Positions 1 to 6,424 of a stretch of DNA of 7,688 bases are shown here, piece after piece. Position 1 is the first letter of the stretch. Each line of letters opens with the position of its first letter. The notes under the pieces were generated by a model. That model searched no databases. It saw nothing but the letters and a program-made list of their open reading frames with translations, and was not told where the DNA came from. The translations under genes were made by a program, and so were the position numbers. This DNA comes from Litorivicinus sp965656605 (GTDB taxonomy: Bacteria; Pseudomonadota; Gammaproteobacteria; Pseudomonadales; Litorivicinaceae): positions 1-7,688 of the forward strand of contig CBFHLC010000067.1 of assembly GCA_965656605.1 (NCBI GenBank). The letters are read 5' to 3'.

Positions 1-144
1 ACGGCCTCGGCCAGTTATCCCATGGTGCGGGCCATGGGCGGCAATGCAGTCATGGCAGCGAATATCATTGGCGTCACCATGATTTTTGGGGTGCTCAGCG
101 TCAGCGGCATGCTGACGTTGTTGCGTTGGTTAGGTTGGGTCTAA
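1..144 (+). CDS. C-terminal end of a probable AEC-family transporter (partial)
   Basis: The reading frame is open from the window edge to a TAA at 142-144 and gives the last 47 residues of a protein. The tail has a polar stretch (MVRAMGGNAVMAAN) followed by a hydrophobic helix (IIGVTMIFGVLSVSGMLTLL) and a short end. This resembles the last loop and last helix of auxin-efflux-carrier (AEC) permeases, where a 'GGD..LAA.I...T..S..T' pattern precedes the final membrane segment. AEC proteins are inner-membrane carriers, often for organic acids, but the substrate cannot be told from this fragment. The stop overlaps the stop of the convergent gene by three bases, so the two genes meet tail to tail with no room for a terminator. 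Another multi-pass transporter family with a similar final helix is possible. Confidence 0.5.
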   Translation, partial: TASASYPMVRAMGGNAVMAANIIGVTMIFGVLSVSGMLTLLRWLGWV

Positions 145-1163
145 TCCAGCGCCAACGCGCCGCCATGTTTAAGTGCCTGAAATCGTTTTGAATCGATCCC
201 CTGCTCAGCCAGTGCTTCAGCCAGGCGAGCCAGTGGCTGCTCCATCGGCTCATCGGTCAGAACAAAGGTCCCCCAGTGAATGCCAATGGCCTGTTGTGCC
301 TGCAAATCTTGAAAGATCTGGACGGACTCTTCGGGGTTCACATGTGCGTCTTTCATAAACCAGCGCGGCTCATATGCACCGATCGGGATTGCGGCTAAAT
401 CTGGCGCCCCCAATCGTTGGCGTGTCTCGTTAAAGTCATCGGAATACCCGGTATCACCGGCGAAGTAAAACTTGAAGTCGCTCCAGTCGACCATCCAACC
501 GGCCCACAGGGTTTGATTGCGATCGCGTAGGGTTCGAGCGCTCCAGTGCTGGACCGGAGTCGCGGTCAGCCTGACCCCATCCACCGTAATGCTTTGCCAC
601 CAATCCAACTCGACCACCCTCGGTGCACCCCAGCGCGATAGCAAAGGTTTGAGCCCTAGCGGGACCACCCACAGCATGTCCGGTTGCAAGCGAGCGAGTG
701 TTTGTACCGATGCCTTATCTAAATGATCGTAGTGATTGTGCGAGATCACCGTGGCTAAAATGCTGGGCAGTTGAGCGGGATCGATAGGGAGGGGCGTCTC
801 GCGCTTGGGGCCGGCAAACGACACTGGGGATGCGCGCGTCCCAAAAATAGGATCGGTCAGCACGCGTTGACCGTTGTAGCTGACCAAAAGGGTTGAGTGG
901 CCCAGCCACACCGCATGATTTTCAAACTCTTCAGGTTGAGGGATTCGTGTTTCAAAGCCCACACCGACTCTAGGATCAGGTGGAAGGTCCCGTGCTTCGC
1001 GCCGCCAACGCAACAGGTCGCTAAAGGGCTTGTCGATGTTTTTGGCCGAGGGGTGCTCGAAGCGGCTTCGCTCATTATTGAATTGAGGAGAGTCTGTGTA
1101 AGGCTGAACCTGCGAGCAGCCACTCAAGATAACCGCGCAACACAATGTCAGAAAATATTTCAT
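141..1163 (-). CDS. MBL-fold hydrolase lipoprotein, NAPE-PLD/RomA-like
   Basis: This is a 340-residue metallo-beta-lactamase-fold protein of the branch that contains NAPE-phospholipase D, UlaG and RomA. Visible landmarks are WLGHST near residue 86, TDPIFG near 103, the zinc motif HNHYDH at 142-147, a further metal His at 206 (PVQHW), the bridging Asp at 237 (FAGDTGY) and the last His at 296 (IHWGTF). The metal set therefore looks complete. The start was placed at the ATG at 1161-1163 because it gives a lipoprotein signal peptide with lipobox LSGC (Cys16). The frame extends upstream to 1280, but that would add 39 non-signal residues and run into the divergent gene. No clear Shine-Dalgarno sequence precedes the ATG. 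The protein should be lipid-anchored facing the periplasm, with a phosphodiester or lactone-like substrate unknown. The link to the sox genes is positional only. Confidence 0.85.
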   Translation of the reverse strand: MKYFLTLCCAVILSGCSQVQPYTDSPQFNNERSRFEHPSAKNIDKPFSDLLRWRREARDLPPDPRVGVGFETRIPQPEEFENHAVWLGHSTLLVSYNGQRVLTDPIFGTRASPVSFAGPKRETPLPIDPAQLPSILATVISHNHYDHLDKASVQTLARLQPDMLWVVPLGLKPLLSRWGAPRVVELDWWQSITVDGVRLTATPVQHWSARTLRDRNQTLWAGWMVDWSDFKFYFAGDTGYSDDFNETRQRLGAPDLAAIPIGAYEPRWFMKDAHVNPEESVQIFQDLQAQQAIGIHWGTFVLTDEPMEQPLARLAEALAEQGIDSKRFQALKHGGALALD

Positions 1164-1207
1164 AAAGGATAAGTGGGGCCTTTTGGTAACTCTGCTAGCC
1201 TGCGGGG

Positions 1208-1861
1208 ATGCACTTTTTGAAAACCAAAGAAGTTCCAACATTAGCGTGGAGCTCACCGACCCGTTTGACCTTTCGCCCACCCCTGCGCTCGTTTCTTGCG
1301 CTGCTGATGGGATTGTTCTTGTTTGGATTAGGCGAGGCGATGCTGGTCGCCGCCGGACTCGGCGTTAGCCCTTGGACGGTCTTTGCCCAGGGCATTGTGG
1401 TGCAGACCGACCTGTCCTTGGGGACCGCCACCTTTATTTTGTCGGTTGGTGTCTTGCTGTTGTGGTGGCCGTTGCGTCAAACCCCAGGCATTGGAACCCT
1501 GATGAATGCTGTAATCATCGCAGCGGTGTTGGAGTTCGTGCTGCCATGGTTGCCGCGAGTTGATCACTTGGGGATTCAAAGCGTCTACACCGTTGCAGGC
1601 GTGCTGGTGACCGGTATTGGCAGCGGTATTTATTTGATTGCAAACCTTGGCCCGGGTCCTCGAGATGGATTGATGACGGGATTGCAGGCCAAAGTAGGAT
1701 GGCCGATCTCGCGAGTTCGCTCTGGGCTCGAGGTCTCGGTTGTGGCCTTCGGATTTGCATTAGGCGGGACAGCCGGACTGGGTACCCTGTTGTTTGCGTT
1801 CGGTATCGGTCCGGCAGTGGCGTTTGGGTTGTGGATATTTACTCGAATTCCATCGCGGTAA
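1208..1861 (+). CDS. YczE/YitT-like integral membrane protein
   Basis: The 217-residue product is strongly hydrophobic, with roughly six membrane segments (about residues 27-48, 70-88, 95-116, 126-147, 170-190 and 192-213). The motifs GLGVSPWTVF after the first helix and LGPGPRDGLMTGL after the fourth form an internal repeat typical of the YczE/YyaS/YitT membrane family; the segments GTATF and GIGTLMN also fit. The family is common and its biochemical role is unsettled, so no function is assigned. The ATG at 1208 is the first in frame and leaves a 25-residue cytoplasmic leader. It lacks a convincing ribosome binding site, having only a GGGG run directly against the start. The 3' end overlaps the convergent MBL gene by 23 bases. 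It is divergent from the lipoprotein hydrolase with only 44 bases between the two starts. Confidence 0.8.
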   Translation: MHFLKTKEVPTLAWSSPTRLTFRPPLRSFLALLMGLFLFGLGEAMLVAAGLGVSPWTVFAQGIVVQTDLSLGTATFILSVGVLLLWWPLRQTPGIGTLMNAVIIAAVLEFVLPWLPRVDHLGIQSVYTVAGVLVTGIGSGIYLIANLGPGPRDGLMTGLQAKVGWPISRVRSGLEVSVVAFGFALGGTAGLGTLLFAFGIGPAVAFGLWIFTRIPSR

Positions 1862-2819
1862 ATACACGTCCAGCATTGCGAGCAGCGAGCTCTTCAAACG
1901 TATGCCAGTGTTTGTAGGCCTGCTGATCAATTTTATAAGCGTCTTCAAGCGTGTAGTCGTTGTCCAACAGTTCTTGAACGGCATTTCTTAAGAAGACCAA
2001 GTAGTCGTAGGTTCCGCGCGTTACGGTCTCAATATCTGTGGGTCCACCATGACCGGGTAGGATGATCATATCAGAGGCAAACTCTTGGAAAATGGTCCAA
2101 GTTTCCAGCCAGCCAGCTGTGTCTGTTTCGTCAAAAATGGGCGGCATCCGCACGTGAAACGCTAAGTCGCCAGCGATCACGACATTGTCGGAGGGCACAA
2201 TGACAGAGATATCGCCGGGTGAATGCGCGGGTCCGAATGACTTCACAGTGACGGTAATGCCCCCTAGATCCAGCTCGATTGGGCTTTCGATGAGTTGGTC
2301 AAATGGGACGATATCAATCGGGTAGTTGGGGTCTTGACGAACGCGCCGAGTGGTTTCGATGTAGTCTCCCGCGAAATGCTCAGCTTCCTCGGCTGCGTCA
2401 ACATGGCCAATCAGCTCGGCATTCTGCCTTTGCCAATAGGCGTTGCCAGCGATGGCGTGACGTTGGCCGTTTTCGCTGACGACGTACTTAACCGGCAAAT
2501 CGCTGATCTGCCGTATGTGCTGATGCAAAGCTGCGGCTAGATGGTCATTAGAACCACCGTTGACGACCAGAATAGATTCGTCGCCAATAACGAACGACAA
2601 GTTGTTATTGTGCCCCCAATTTTCCAATGTTGCCGGTTGTGTTGCGCCGATCGCACTGTAGACCCGTTCACTGACTTGAATCGGCGCACTGTAAAGCTCG
2701 CTCTCCGGGTATCTATCGAGAGGTCCGTACTCACCGCGTTCGAGGGCGCTCATTAGGGCTTCTTGTGCACTCACCAGCTGAGCTGTGAGAGCGAGGATAA
2801 ATCCAACTGACTTTTTCAT
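1839..2819 (-). CDS. Exported MBL-fold protein, SoxH/quinoprotein-relay-like, with degenerate zinc motif
   Basis: The product has 326 residues and begins with a Sec signal peptide (MKKSVGFILALTAQLVSA, cut before QE), so it should be periplasmic. The fold is recognisable: a strand pair ending ILVVNGG, then LPVKYVVSENGQRHAIAGN, then GPAHSPGD (His199), VIAGD (Asp218) and LPGHGG (His257). In active relatives the second segment reads roughly 'THGHxDHxxGN'. Here residues 116, 118 and 120 are Glu, Gly and Arg, and only His121 of the HxHxDH motif remains. The architecture matches exported MBL hydrolases often encoded near sox genes (SoxH) or near PQQ-dependent dehydrogenases. This copy is probably a pseudoenzyme or binds metal differently. 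The ATG at 2817-2819 was chosen because it opens directly on the signal peptide; a TTG at 2843 is in frame but adds eight unlikely residues. No clear Shine-Dalgarno is seen. The gene is divergent from soxC across 190 bases and may share its control. Confidence 0.75.
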   Translation of the reverse strand: MKKSVGFILALTAQLVSAQEALMSALERGEYGPLDRYPESELYSAPIQVSERVYSAIGATQPATLENWGHNNNLSFVIGDESILVVNGGSNDHLAAALHQHIRQISDLPVKYVVSENGQRHAIAGNAYWQRQNAELIGHVDAAEEAEHFAGDYIETTRRVRQDPNYPIDIVPFDQLIESPIELDLGGITVTVKSFGPAHSPGDISVIVPSDNVVIAGDLAFHVRMPPIFDETDTAGWLETWTIFQEFASDMIILPGHGGPTDIETVTRGTYDYLVFLRNAVQELLDNDYTLEDAYKIDQQAYKHWHTFEELAARNAGRVFTAMEFE

Positions 2820-2898
2820 TTTTGTTGTGCATCGTGTTGCCAAAGAGAGAATAGCATAATGCAGTAAATTTGATGCGGCGCCACAAACGGACTCTACC

Positions 2899-2927
2899 TT
2901 GGTCTACTTATTACTAATTGTTATAAG
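2899..2927 (+). promoter_or_regulatory. Putative sigma70-like promoter for the sox operon
   Basis: TTGGTC (2899-2904) and TATAAG (2922-2927) are separated by 17 bases, a standard layout for a housekeeping promoter reading towards soxC. Transcription would start near 2934, giving a leader of about 75 bases. The surrounding sequence is AT-rich compared with the genes. The assignment is by pattern only; the -35 hexamer matches the consensus TTGACA in four of six positions. Confidence 0.35.
2907..2927. promoter_or_regulatory. 21-bp imperfect dyad, candidate operator between the MBL gene and soxC
   Basis: The sequence has arms CTTAT and ATAAG with inner matches, pattern CTTATnACnAnTnGTnATAAG; eight of ten symmetric positions pair. 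It spans the spacer and -10 of the proposed sox promoter, where a bound repressor would block RNA polymerase. In other bacteria sox operons are controlled by ArsR-type sulfur-sensing repressors (SoxR, related to SqrR/BigR) that bind such AT-rich dyads. No regulator gene lies in this window, so the identity of the binder is inferred. Confidence 0.35.
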
Positions 2928-2995
2928 GTTAGATCGATTGCCGTTTTTTTCTTTGCTAAACTCCCGCCCGAAAGAATAAGTATCCAGACATCATT

Positions 2996-3001
2996 AGAGG
3001 G
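2996..3001 (+). promoter_or_regulatory. Ribosome binding site that supports the TTG start of soxC
   Basis: AGAGGG lies eight bases upstream of the TTG at 3010. No ATG or GTG is better placed: a GTG at 3019 would have a 17-base gap, and an ATG at 3046 a gap of over 40. This supports TTG initiation. Confidence 0.6.
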
Positions 3002-3009
3002 ATTCCGCA

Positions 3010-4332
3010 TTGAAATCAGTGTATGAGCCTGGCACGCAGGCGTTGATGGAAGCCGTAGCAAGTGAAGCGTCCAACTTAAAAGGCAGTGACCGCCGTGACT
3101 TTTTGCGAAAAGGGTTTGCAGTGGCCGCAGGTATTACAGCGGGAGCGGCCACTCCCGCTTTGGCCAAAGGCAGTGCCGCCGACATGGCGCCCAATGTTCC
3201 CAGCTGGACAAAGCAGCTAGGGCGCGGCGTTGTAGCTCGACCGTACGGGCGACCTTCCGATTTTACAGATCTGCAGCGTCGAACCGTGCCTTGGTTGACC
3301 GCCAGCCCGGAAAGTTCAATTTCATTCTCGCCGCTGCAAGATCTGAAAGGGATTATTACCCCCAGTGGTTTGCATTTTGAGCGTTACCACGGGGGCATAC
3401 CGGAGGTCACTCCAGAATCGTACCAGCTGATGGTTCACGGTCTGGTAGAGCGCCCTCTGATCTTTAGCCTCGATGACTTGCAGCGCATGCCGTCTGTGAC
3501 CGAGATTCGTTTTATCGAATGTCCAGCGAATGGCGGTATGGAGTGGAAAGGCGCGCAGATGGAAGCGTTGCAGTTTACCCACGGAATGATTTCGTGCTCA
3601 GAGTGGACCGGGGTGCGTCTATCGACGTTGCTGGACTATGTCGGGGTCAAGCCTGAAGGGAAGTGGATTCTCGCAGAGGGTTCGGATGCGTCGGGTATGT
3701 CTCGTTCTATTCCAATGGAAAAGGCGCTCGATGACGCGTTGATTTGTTATGCGCAGAACGGCGAGCCTTTGCGTCCTGAGCAAGGTTTCCCTGTGCGTTT
3801 GATGAACCCTGGCTGGGAGGGCAATACCAGTATTAAGTGGTTGCGTCGCCTGGAAATCGGAGACAAGCCTTGGTATCACCGTGAGGAAACGTCGAAATAC
3901 ACCGACCTCATGCCTGATGGACGGTCACGCAAGTTTACCTTCGTGCAAGAGACTAACTCGGTCGTAACGAACCCGTGCCCCGAAAACCCAATCCGTCAAA
4001 AAGGTTTCATTGAGATCGAAGGGATGGCTTGGTCAGGACGTGGAACGATTAAAGGCGTCGATTTGTCATTTGATGGTGGTGTGACGTGGCAGACCGCAGA
4101 GCTTAAAGGTCTGGTGTTACCTAAGGCGCTGACTCGCTTTAGCTACAAAACAACTTGGAACGGTGAGCCGTGGATGATCCAGTCTCGCGCCATCGACGAC
4201 ACCGGCTACGTTCAGCCCACGCTAGCTCAGCTTCGTGAAGAACGCGGCACTAACAGCATCTACCACAAAAACTCAATTCATACTTGGAACGTTCACGCCA
4301 ACGGAGAGGTTCATAATGTTCAAATTACCTAG
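3010..4332 (+). CDS. soxC: SoxC, molybdenum subunit of sulfane dehydrogenase SoxCD
   Basis: SoxC is the molybdopterin-binding catalytic subunit of periplasmic SoxCD, which removes electrons from the sulfane sulfur left on SoxY after the first sulfate is released. The 440-residue product starts with a twin-arginine signal (DRRDFLRKG, Arg28-Arg29, then a hydrophobic stretch ending ATPALAKG), as expected for a cofactor-loaded protein. The molybdopterin domain follows: HFERYHGG (122-129), then FIECPANGGMEW, whose Cys171 is the expected Mo ligand, and NPGWEGNTSIKWL later. The C-terminal part from about residue 325 (GFIEIEGMAWSG, DLSFDGGVTW) is the Mo-co dimerisation domain. Length is normal for SoxC. 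The start is TTG, chosen from the AGAGGG site upstream. The gene overlaps soxD by 17 bases, which suggests translational coupling of the two partners. Confidence 0.96.
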   Translation: MKSVYEPGTQALMEAVASEASNLKGSDRRDFLRKGFAVAAGITAGAATPALAKGSAADMAPNVPSWTKQLGRGVVARPYGRPSDFTDLQRRTVPWLTASPESSISFSPLQDLKGIITPSGLHFERYHGGIPEVTPESYQLMVHGLVERPLIFSLDDLQRMPSVTEIRFIECPANGGMEWKGAQMEALQFTHGMISCSEWTGVRLSTLLDYVGVKPEGKWILAEGSDASGMSRSIPMEKALDDALICYAQNGEPLRPEQGFPVRLMNPGWEGNTSIKWLRRLEIGDKPWYHREETSKYTDLMPDGRSRKFTFVQETNSVVTNPCPENPIRQKGFIEIEGMAWSGRGTIKGVDLSFDGGVTWQTAELKGLVLPKALTRFSYKTTWNGEPWMIQSRAIDDTGYVQPTLAQLREERGTNSIYHKNSIHTWNVHANGEVHNVQIT

Positions 4333-5266
4333 TCTTTTGTTGACGGCCGTATTTGCGGCTAGCGGAGCGTTCGCGTCGTCTGATTTTGGTCGGCCAGCTA
4401 CCGACGTTGAAATTGCTGGCTGGGATATTGATATCCGTCCTGACGGCAAGGGTCTACCTGTGGGTGGCGGAACCGCCGAACAGGGCGAGCCGATTTACGA
4501 GGCTAAATGTGCCATGTGCCACGGAAGCTTTGGCGAAGGCGTTGACCGTTGGCCGGTTCTAGCGGGTGGTGAAGGTTCTTTGCAAGATGCGAAGCCGGAG
4601 AAGACGGTGGGTTCGTATTGGCCTTATGCGTCAACACTTTGGGACTATATTCACCGCGCCATGCCGTACCCTCAGCCACAGTCTTTGACCGATGATGAAG
4701 TTTATAAAATCACGGCATATGTGCTGTATCTGAACGATATTGTCGATTACGAGTTTGAGTTGAATCAGGACACCTTTGTTGAGGTCTCGATGCCTAACGA
4801 AGATTCGTTTTTTGTTGATAATCGCCCGGATGTTCAAAACACTCGGTGCTTTGAGAATTGTGCTGATCCTGACGCCATGCAGATCGTTGGAACCATCGGC
4901 GGTGTCAGTCCTACCGGCCATTTCAAAGAAGACAGTGGAGTGGCAGCCAGTCACTACGGCGATACGGTGACTGAAGAAGCATCTGCCCAAGTCGTGTCTC
5001 TTTCAGAAGCTGCTTTGGCCGGTGAGGCCACTTACCAGCAAGCTTGCATGGCGTGTCATGGAGCAGGCATTGCGGGCGCGCCTAAGTTAGGCGACAAGGC
5101 AGCCTGGGCTCCTCGCATAGAAGCTGGACTTGCAACGATGGTTAAGCATGCAATTGAAGGCTATCAGGGTGATAATGGTTACATGCCTCCGAAGGGTGGC
5201 TATACGAATCTTAGCGATGAAGCTGTTGCTCAAGCCGTTTCGTATATGTCTGAGAGCAGTCAGTAA
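4316..5266 (+). CDS. soxD: SoxD, dihaem cytochrome c subunit of SoxCD
   Basis: SoxD takes electrons from SoxC and passes them on through two c-type haems. The 316-residue product has a Sec signal peptide (MFKLPSLLLTAVFAASGAFA, cut near SS). It carries two haem attachment sites, CAMCH at 65-69 and CMACH at 244-248. Likely axial methionines are Met116 (RAMPYPQ) and Met290 (YMPPKGG). A CX3C pair (Cys178, Cys182) lies in the linker between the domains and may form a disulfide. The ATG at 4316 was chosen because GGAGAGG ends six bases upstream and a signal peptide follows at once. The frame is open back to 4235, but that would bury the signal peptide behind 27 residues that are out-of-frame soxC sequence. 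An adjacent soxX follows after 17 bases. Confidence 0.95.
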   Translation: MFKLPSLLLTAVFAASGAFASSDFGRPATDVEIAGWDIDIRPDGKGLPVGGGTAEQGEPIYEAKCAMCHGSFGEGVDRWPVLAGGEGSLQDAKPEKTVGSYWPYASTLWDYIHRAMPYPQPQSLTDDEVYKITAYVLYLNDIVDYEFELNQDTFVEVSMPNEDSFFVDNRPDVQNTRCFENCADPDAMQIVGTIGGVSPTGHFKEDSGVAASHYGDTVTEEASAQVVSLSEAALAGEATYQQACMACHGAGIAGAPKLGDKAAWAPRIEAGLATMVKHAIEGYQGDNGYMPPKGGYTNLSDEAVAQAVSYMSESSQ

Positions 5267-5283
5267 CAACAAGGGAAAGGGTC

Positions 5284-5616
5284 ATGATAATAAAAAGCAT
5301 TGTAGCTGCGGCCGTACTGGCCACGTCTAACTTGGCATTGTCCGACGCAGTTGAACAGGGGAAGCAGATCGCATTTGACCGTAAGAAAGGTAACTGCCTT
5401 ACCTGTCATGCGATTGAAGGTGGCGAGCTGGCCGGAAACTGGGGGCCGCCGTTAGTGGCGATGAAAGCTCGGTTCCCAGATAAGGCAGATTTGCGGGCTC
5501 AAATTTACGACGCCACAGTGCGCAACCCCATGACTTCAATGCCTCCGTTTGGGCGGACTGGCATTTTGACTAACGAAGAAATCGACCTGGTGGTCGAGTT
5601 CATTCACAGCCTCTAA
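5284..5616 (+). CDS. soxX: SoxX, monohaem cytochrome c subunit of SoxAX
   Basis: SoxX is the small electron-accepting subunit of SoxAX, the enzyme that joins thiosulfate to the SoxY cysteine. The 110-residue precursor has a Sec signal peptide (about residues 1-20, ending LALS). It has one haem site, CLTCH at 38-42, the conserved NWGPPL segment after it, and the axial-ligand motif TSMPPFG with Met86 as the likely sixth ligand. It ends in a helix (LTNEEIDLVVEFIHSL) typical of SoxX. Start is supported by an AAGGGAAAGG stretch at 5271-5280 just before the ATG. Separation of soxX from soxA by soxYZ is less common than the adjacent soxXA order. The gene closes with tandem TAA stops that merge into the soxY ribosome binding site. 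Confidence 0.93.
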   Translation: MIIKSIVAAAVLATSNLALSDAVEQGKQIAFDRKKGNCLTCHAIEGGELAGNWGPPLVAMKARFPDKADLRAQIYDATVRNPMTSMPPFGRTGILTNEEIDLVVEFIHSL

Positions 5617-5630
5617 TAAGGAGAAATAAA

Positions 5631-6074
5631 ATGGATCGTAGATCAGTAATTCGCGCCATCAGTGGCGCAGTAGTGGCAGCCGTAGCGCTGCCTAAAATGG
5701 CGTGGGCCGCTTGGAGCAACAACGCGATGACGGCCAGCGACAGCGCTGCTGCCATGAGCGAGTTGTTCGGTACGTCGACTGTGATCGAAAGCGCTGATGT
5801 AAAATTGAAAGCGCCTGAGATTGCGGAGAACGGAGCTGTTGTTCCATTGGAAGTGCGGACCGACATGGACGCTGAGCAAATCGCTATCTTTGTAGACAAG
5901 AACCCTTCGCCGCTAGTCATGACAGCAATGATGGGTGCTGGTGCGACCGGCTTGGTGAAAACTCGTGTGCGTATGGGCGAGACATCAAACGTTGTGGCGG
6001 TAGTTAAGTCTGGCGGCAAGCTTTACAGCGCAAGCCAGGAAGTGAAAGTAACCATCGGCGGCTGCGGCGGTTAA
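5631..6074 (+). CDS. soxY: SoxY, sulfur carrier subunit of SoxYZ
   Basis: SoxY carries pathway intermediates covalently on a cysteine near its C-terminus. The 147-residue product ends in IGGCGG, the hallmark SoxY swinging arm, with Cys145 as the carrier residue and the only cysteine in the protein. The N-terminus is a Tat signal (Arg3-Arg4, then a hydrophobic segment, cut after AWA near residue 26), which is how SoxYZ is exported as a folded pair. The middle has the beta-sandwich pattern of the family (ENGAVVPLEV, IAIFVDKNPSPLV, SNVVAVVKSGGKLYSASQEVKVT). A strong site, TAAGGAG at 5617-5623, lies seven bases before the ATG, and soxZ follows after 15 bases. Confidence 0.97.
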   Translation: MDRRSVIRAISGAVVAAVALPKMAWAAWSNNAMTASDSAAAMSELFGTSTVIESADVKLKAPEIAENGAVVPLEVRTDMDAEQIAIFVDKNPSPLVMTAMMGAGATGLVKTRVRMGETSNVVAVVKSGGKLYSASQEVKVTIGGCGG

Positions 6075-6089
6075 TAAGGAGATTTTAAA

Positions 6090-6401
6090 ATGGCAAAGAC
6101 AATTCGTGGTAAAGCAAAAGCAAAAAACGGTCTAGTAGACGTCAAATTGCTAATGAAGCATCCTATGGAAACCGGCCTGCGCAAAGACAAAGACGGTAAC
6201 CCAATCGAGGCGCACTTCATTCAAACCGTTGAAGCTAAAGTGGGTGCAAACACCGTCTTTTCAGTACAATTTAACTCGTCCGTGTCTAAAGACCCTTATC
6301 TAGCATTTAGCTTTGCAGGGGCAGATAAAGGTGATGTACTTAACATTGCTTGGGTCGATAACACTGGCGCTACAGACTCTGCAGACGTAAAAATTAAATA
6401 A
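6090..6401 (+). CDS. soxZ: SoxZ, partner subunit of the SoxYZ carrier
   Basis: SoxZ is the structural partner of SoxY and helps present the loaded cysteine arm to SoxAX, SoxB and SoxCD. The product has 103 residues, no cysteine and no signal peptide, so it must leave the cytoplasm bound to Tat-exported SoxY. Typical segments are VDVKLLMKHPMETGLRKDKDG near the start, IEAHFIQTVEAKVG in the middle and a beta-rich C-terminal half ending KGDVLNIAWVDNTG. Length is typical for the family. AAGGAG at 6076-6081 lies eight bases upstream of the ATG. The gene sits directly between soxY and soxA with gaps of 15 and 23 bases. Confidence 0.96.
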   Translation: MAKTIRGKAKAKNGLVDVKLLMKHPMETGLRKDKDGNPIEAHFIQTVEAKVGANTVFSVQFNSSVSKDPYLAFSFAGADKGDVLNIAWVDNTGATDSADVKIK

Positions 6402-6424
6402 AATCTTTCAGAGGATTGGGAATA

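Noticed and set aside
857..1172. Overlapping open frames on both strands in the N-terminal part of the lipoprotein hydrolase
   Set aside because: They have no motif, no start signal, and fall inside a well-supported gene.
1164..1280. 39-residue upstream extension of the lipoprotein hydrolase frame
   Set aside because: It lacks signal-peptide character, overlaps the divergent membrane-protein gene, and the internal ATG gives a textbook lipobox.
2820..2843. TTG start for the degenerate MBL protein
   Set aside because: It adds eight residues before a normal signal peptide and has no ribosome binding site; ATG at 2819 is simpler.
2938..2962. TTGCCG and TAAACT as an alternative sox promoter
   Set aside because: The spacing is only 13 bases, too short for a sigma70 promoter.
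4235..4315. Upstream extension of the soxD frame
   Set aside because: It lies inside soxC in another frame and would place 27 polar residues before a perfect Sec signal peptide that has its own ribosome binding site.
4631..4990. 119-codon open frame antisense to soxD
   Set aside because: It covers the conserved cytochrome gene on the opposite strand, has no ribosome binding site or recognisable domain, and is best explained as a frame shadow.
5600..6019. 139-codon open frame antisense to soxY
   Set aside because: It lies opposite a clear soxY; its Ala/Thr/Ser-rich composition is what the reverse frame of soxY codons would give.
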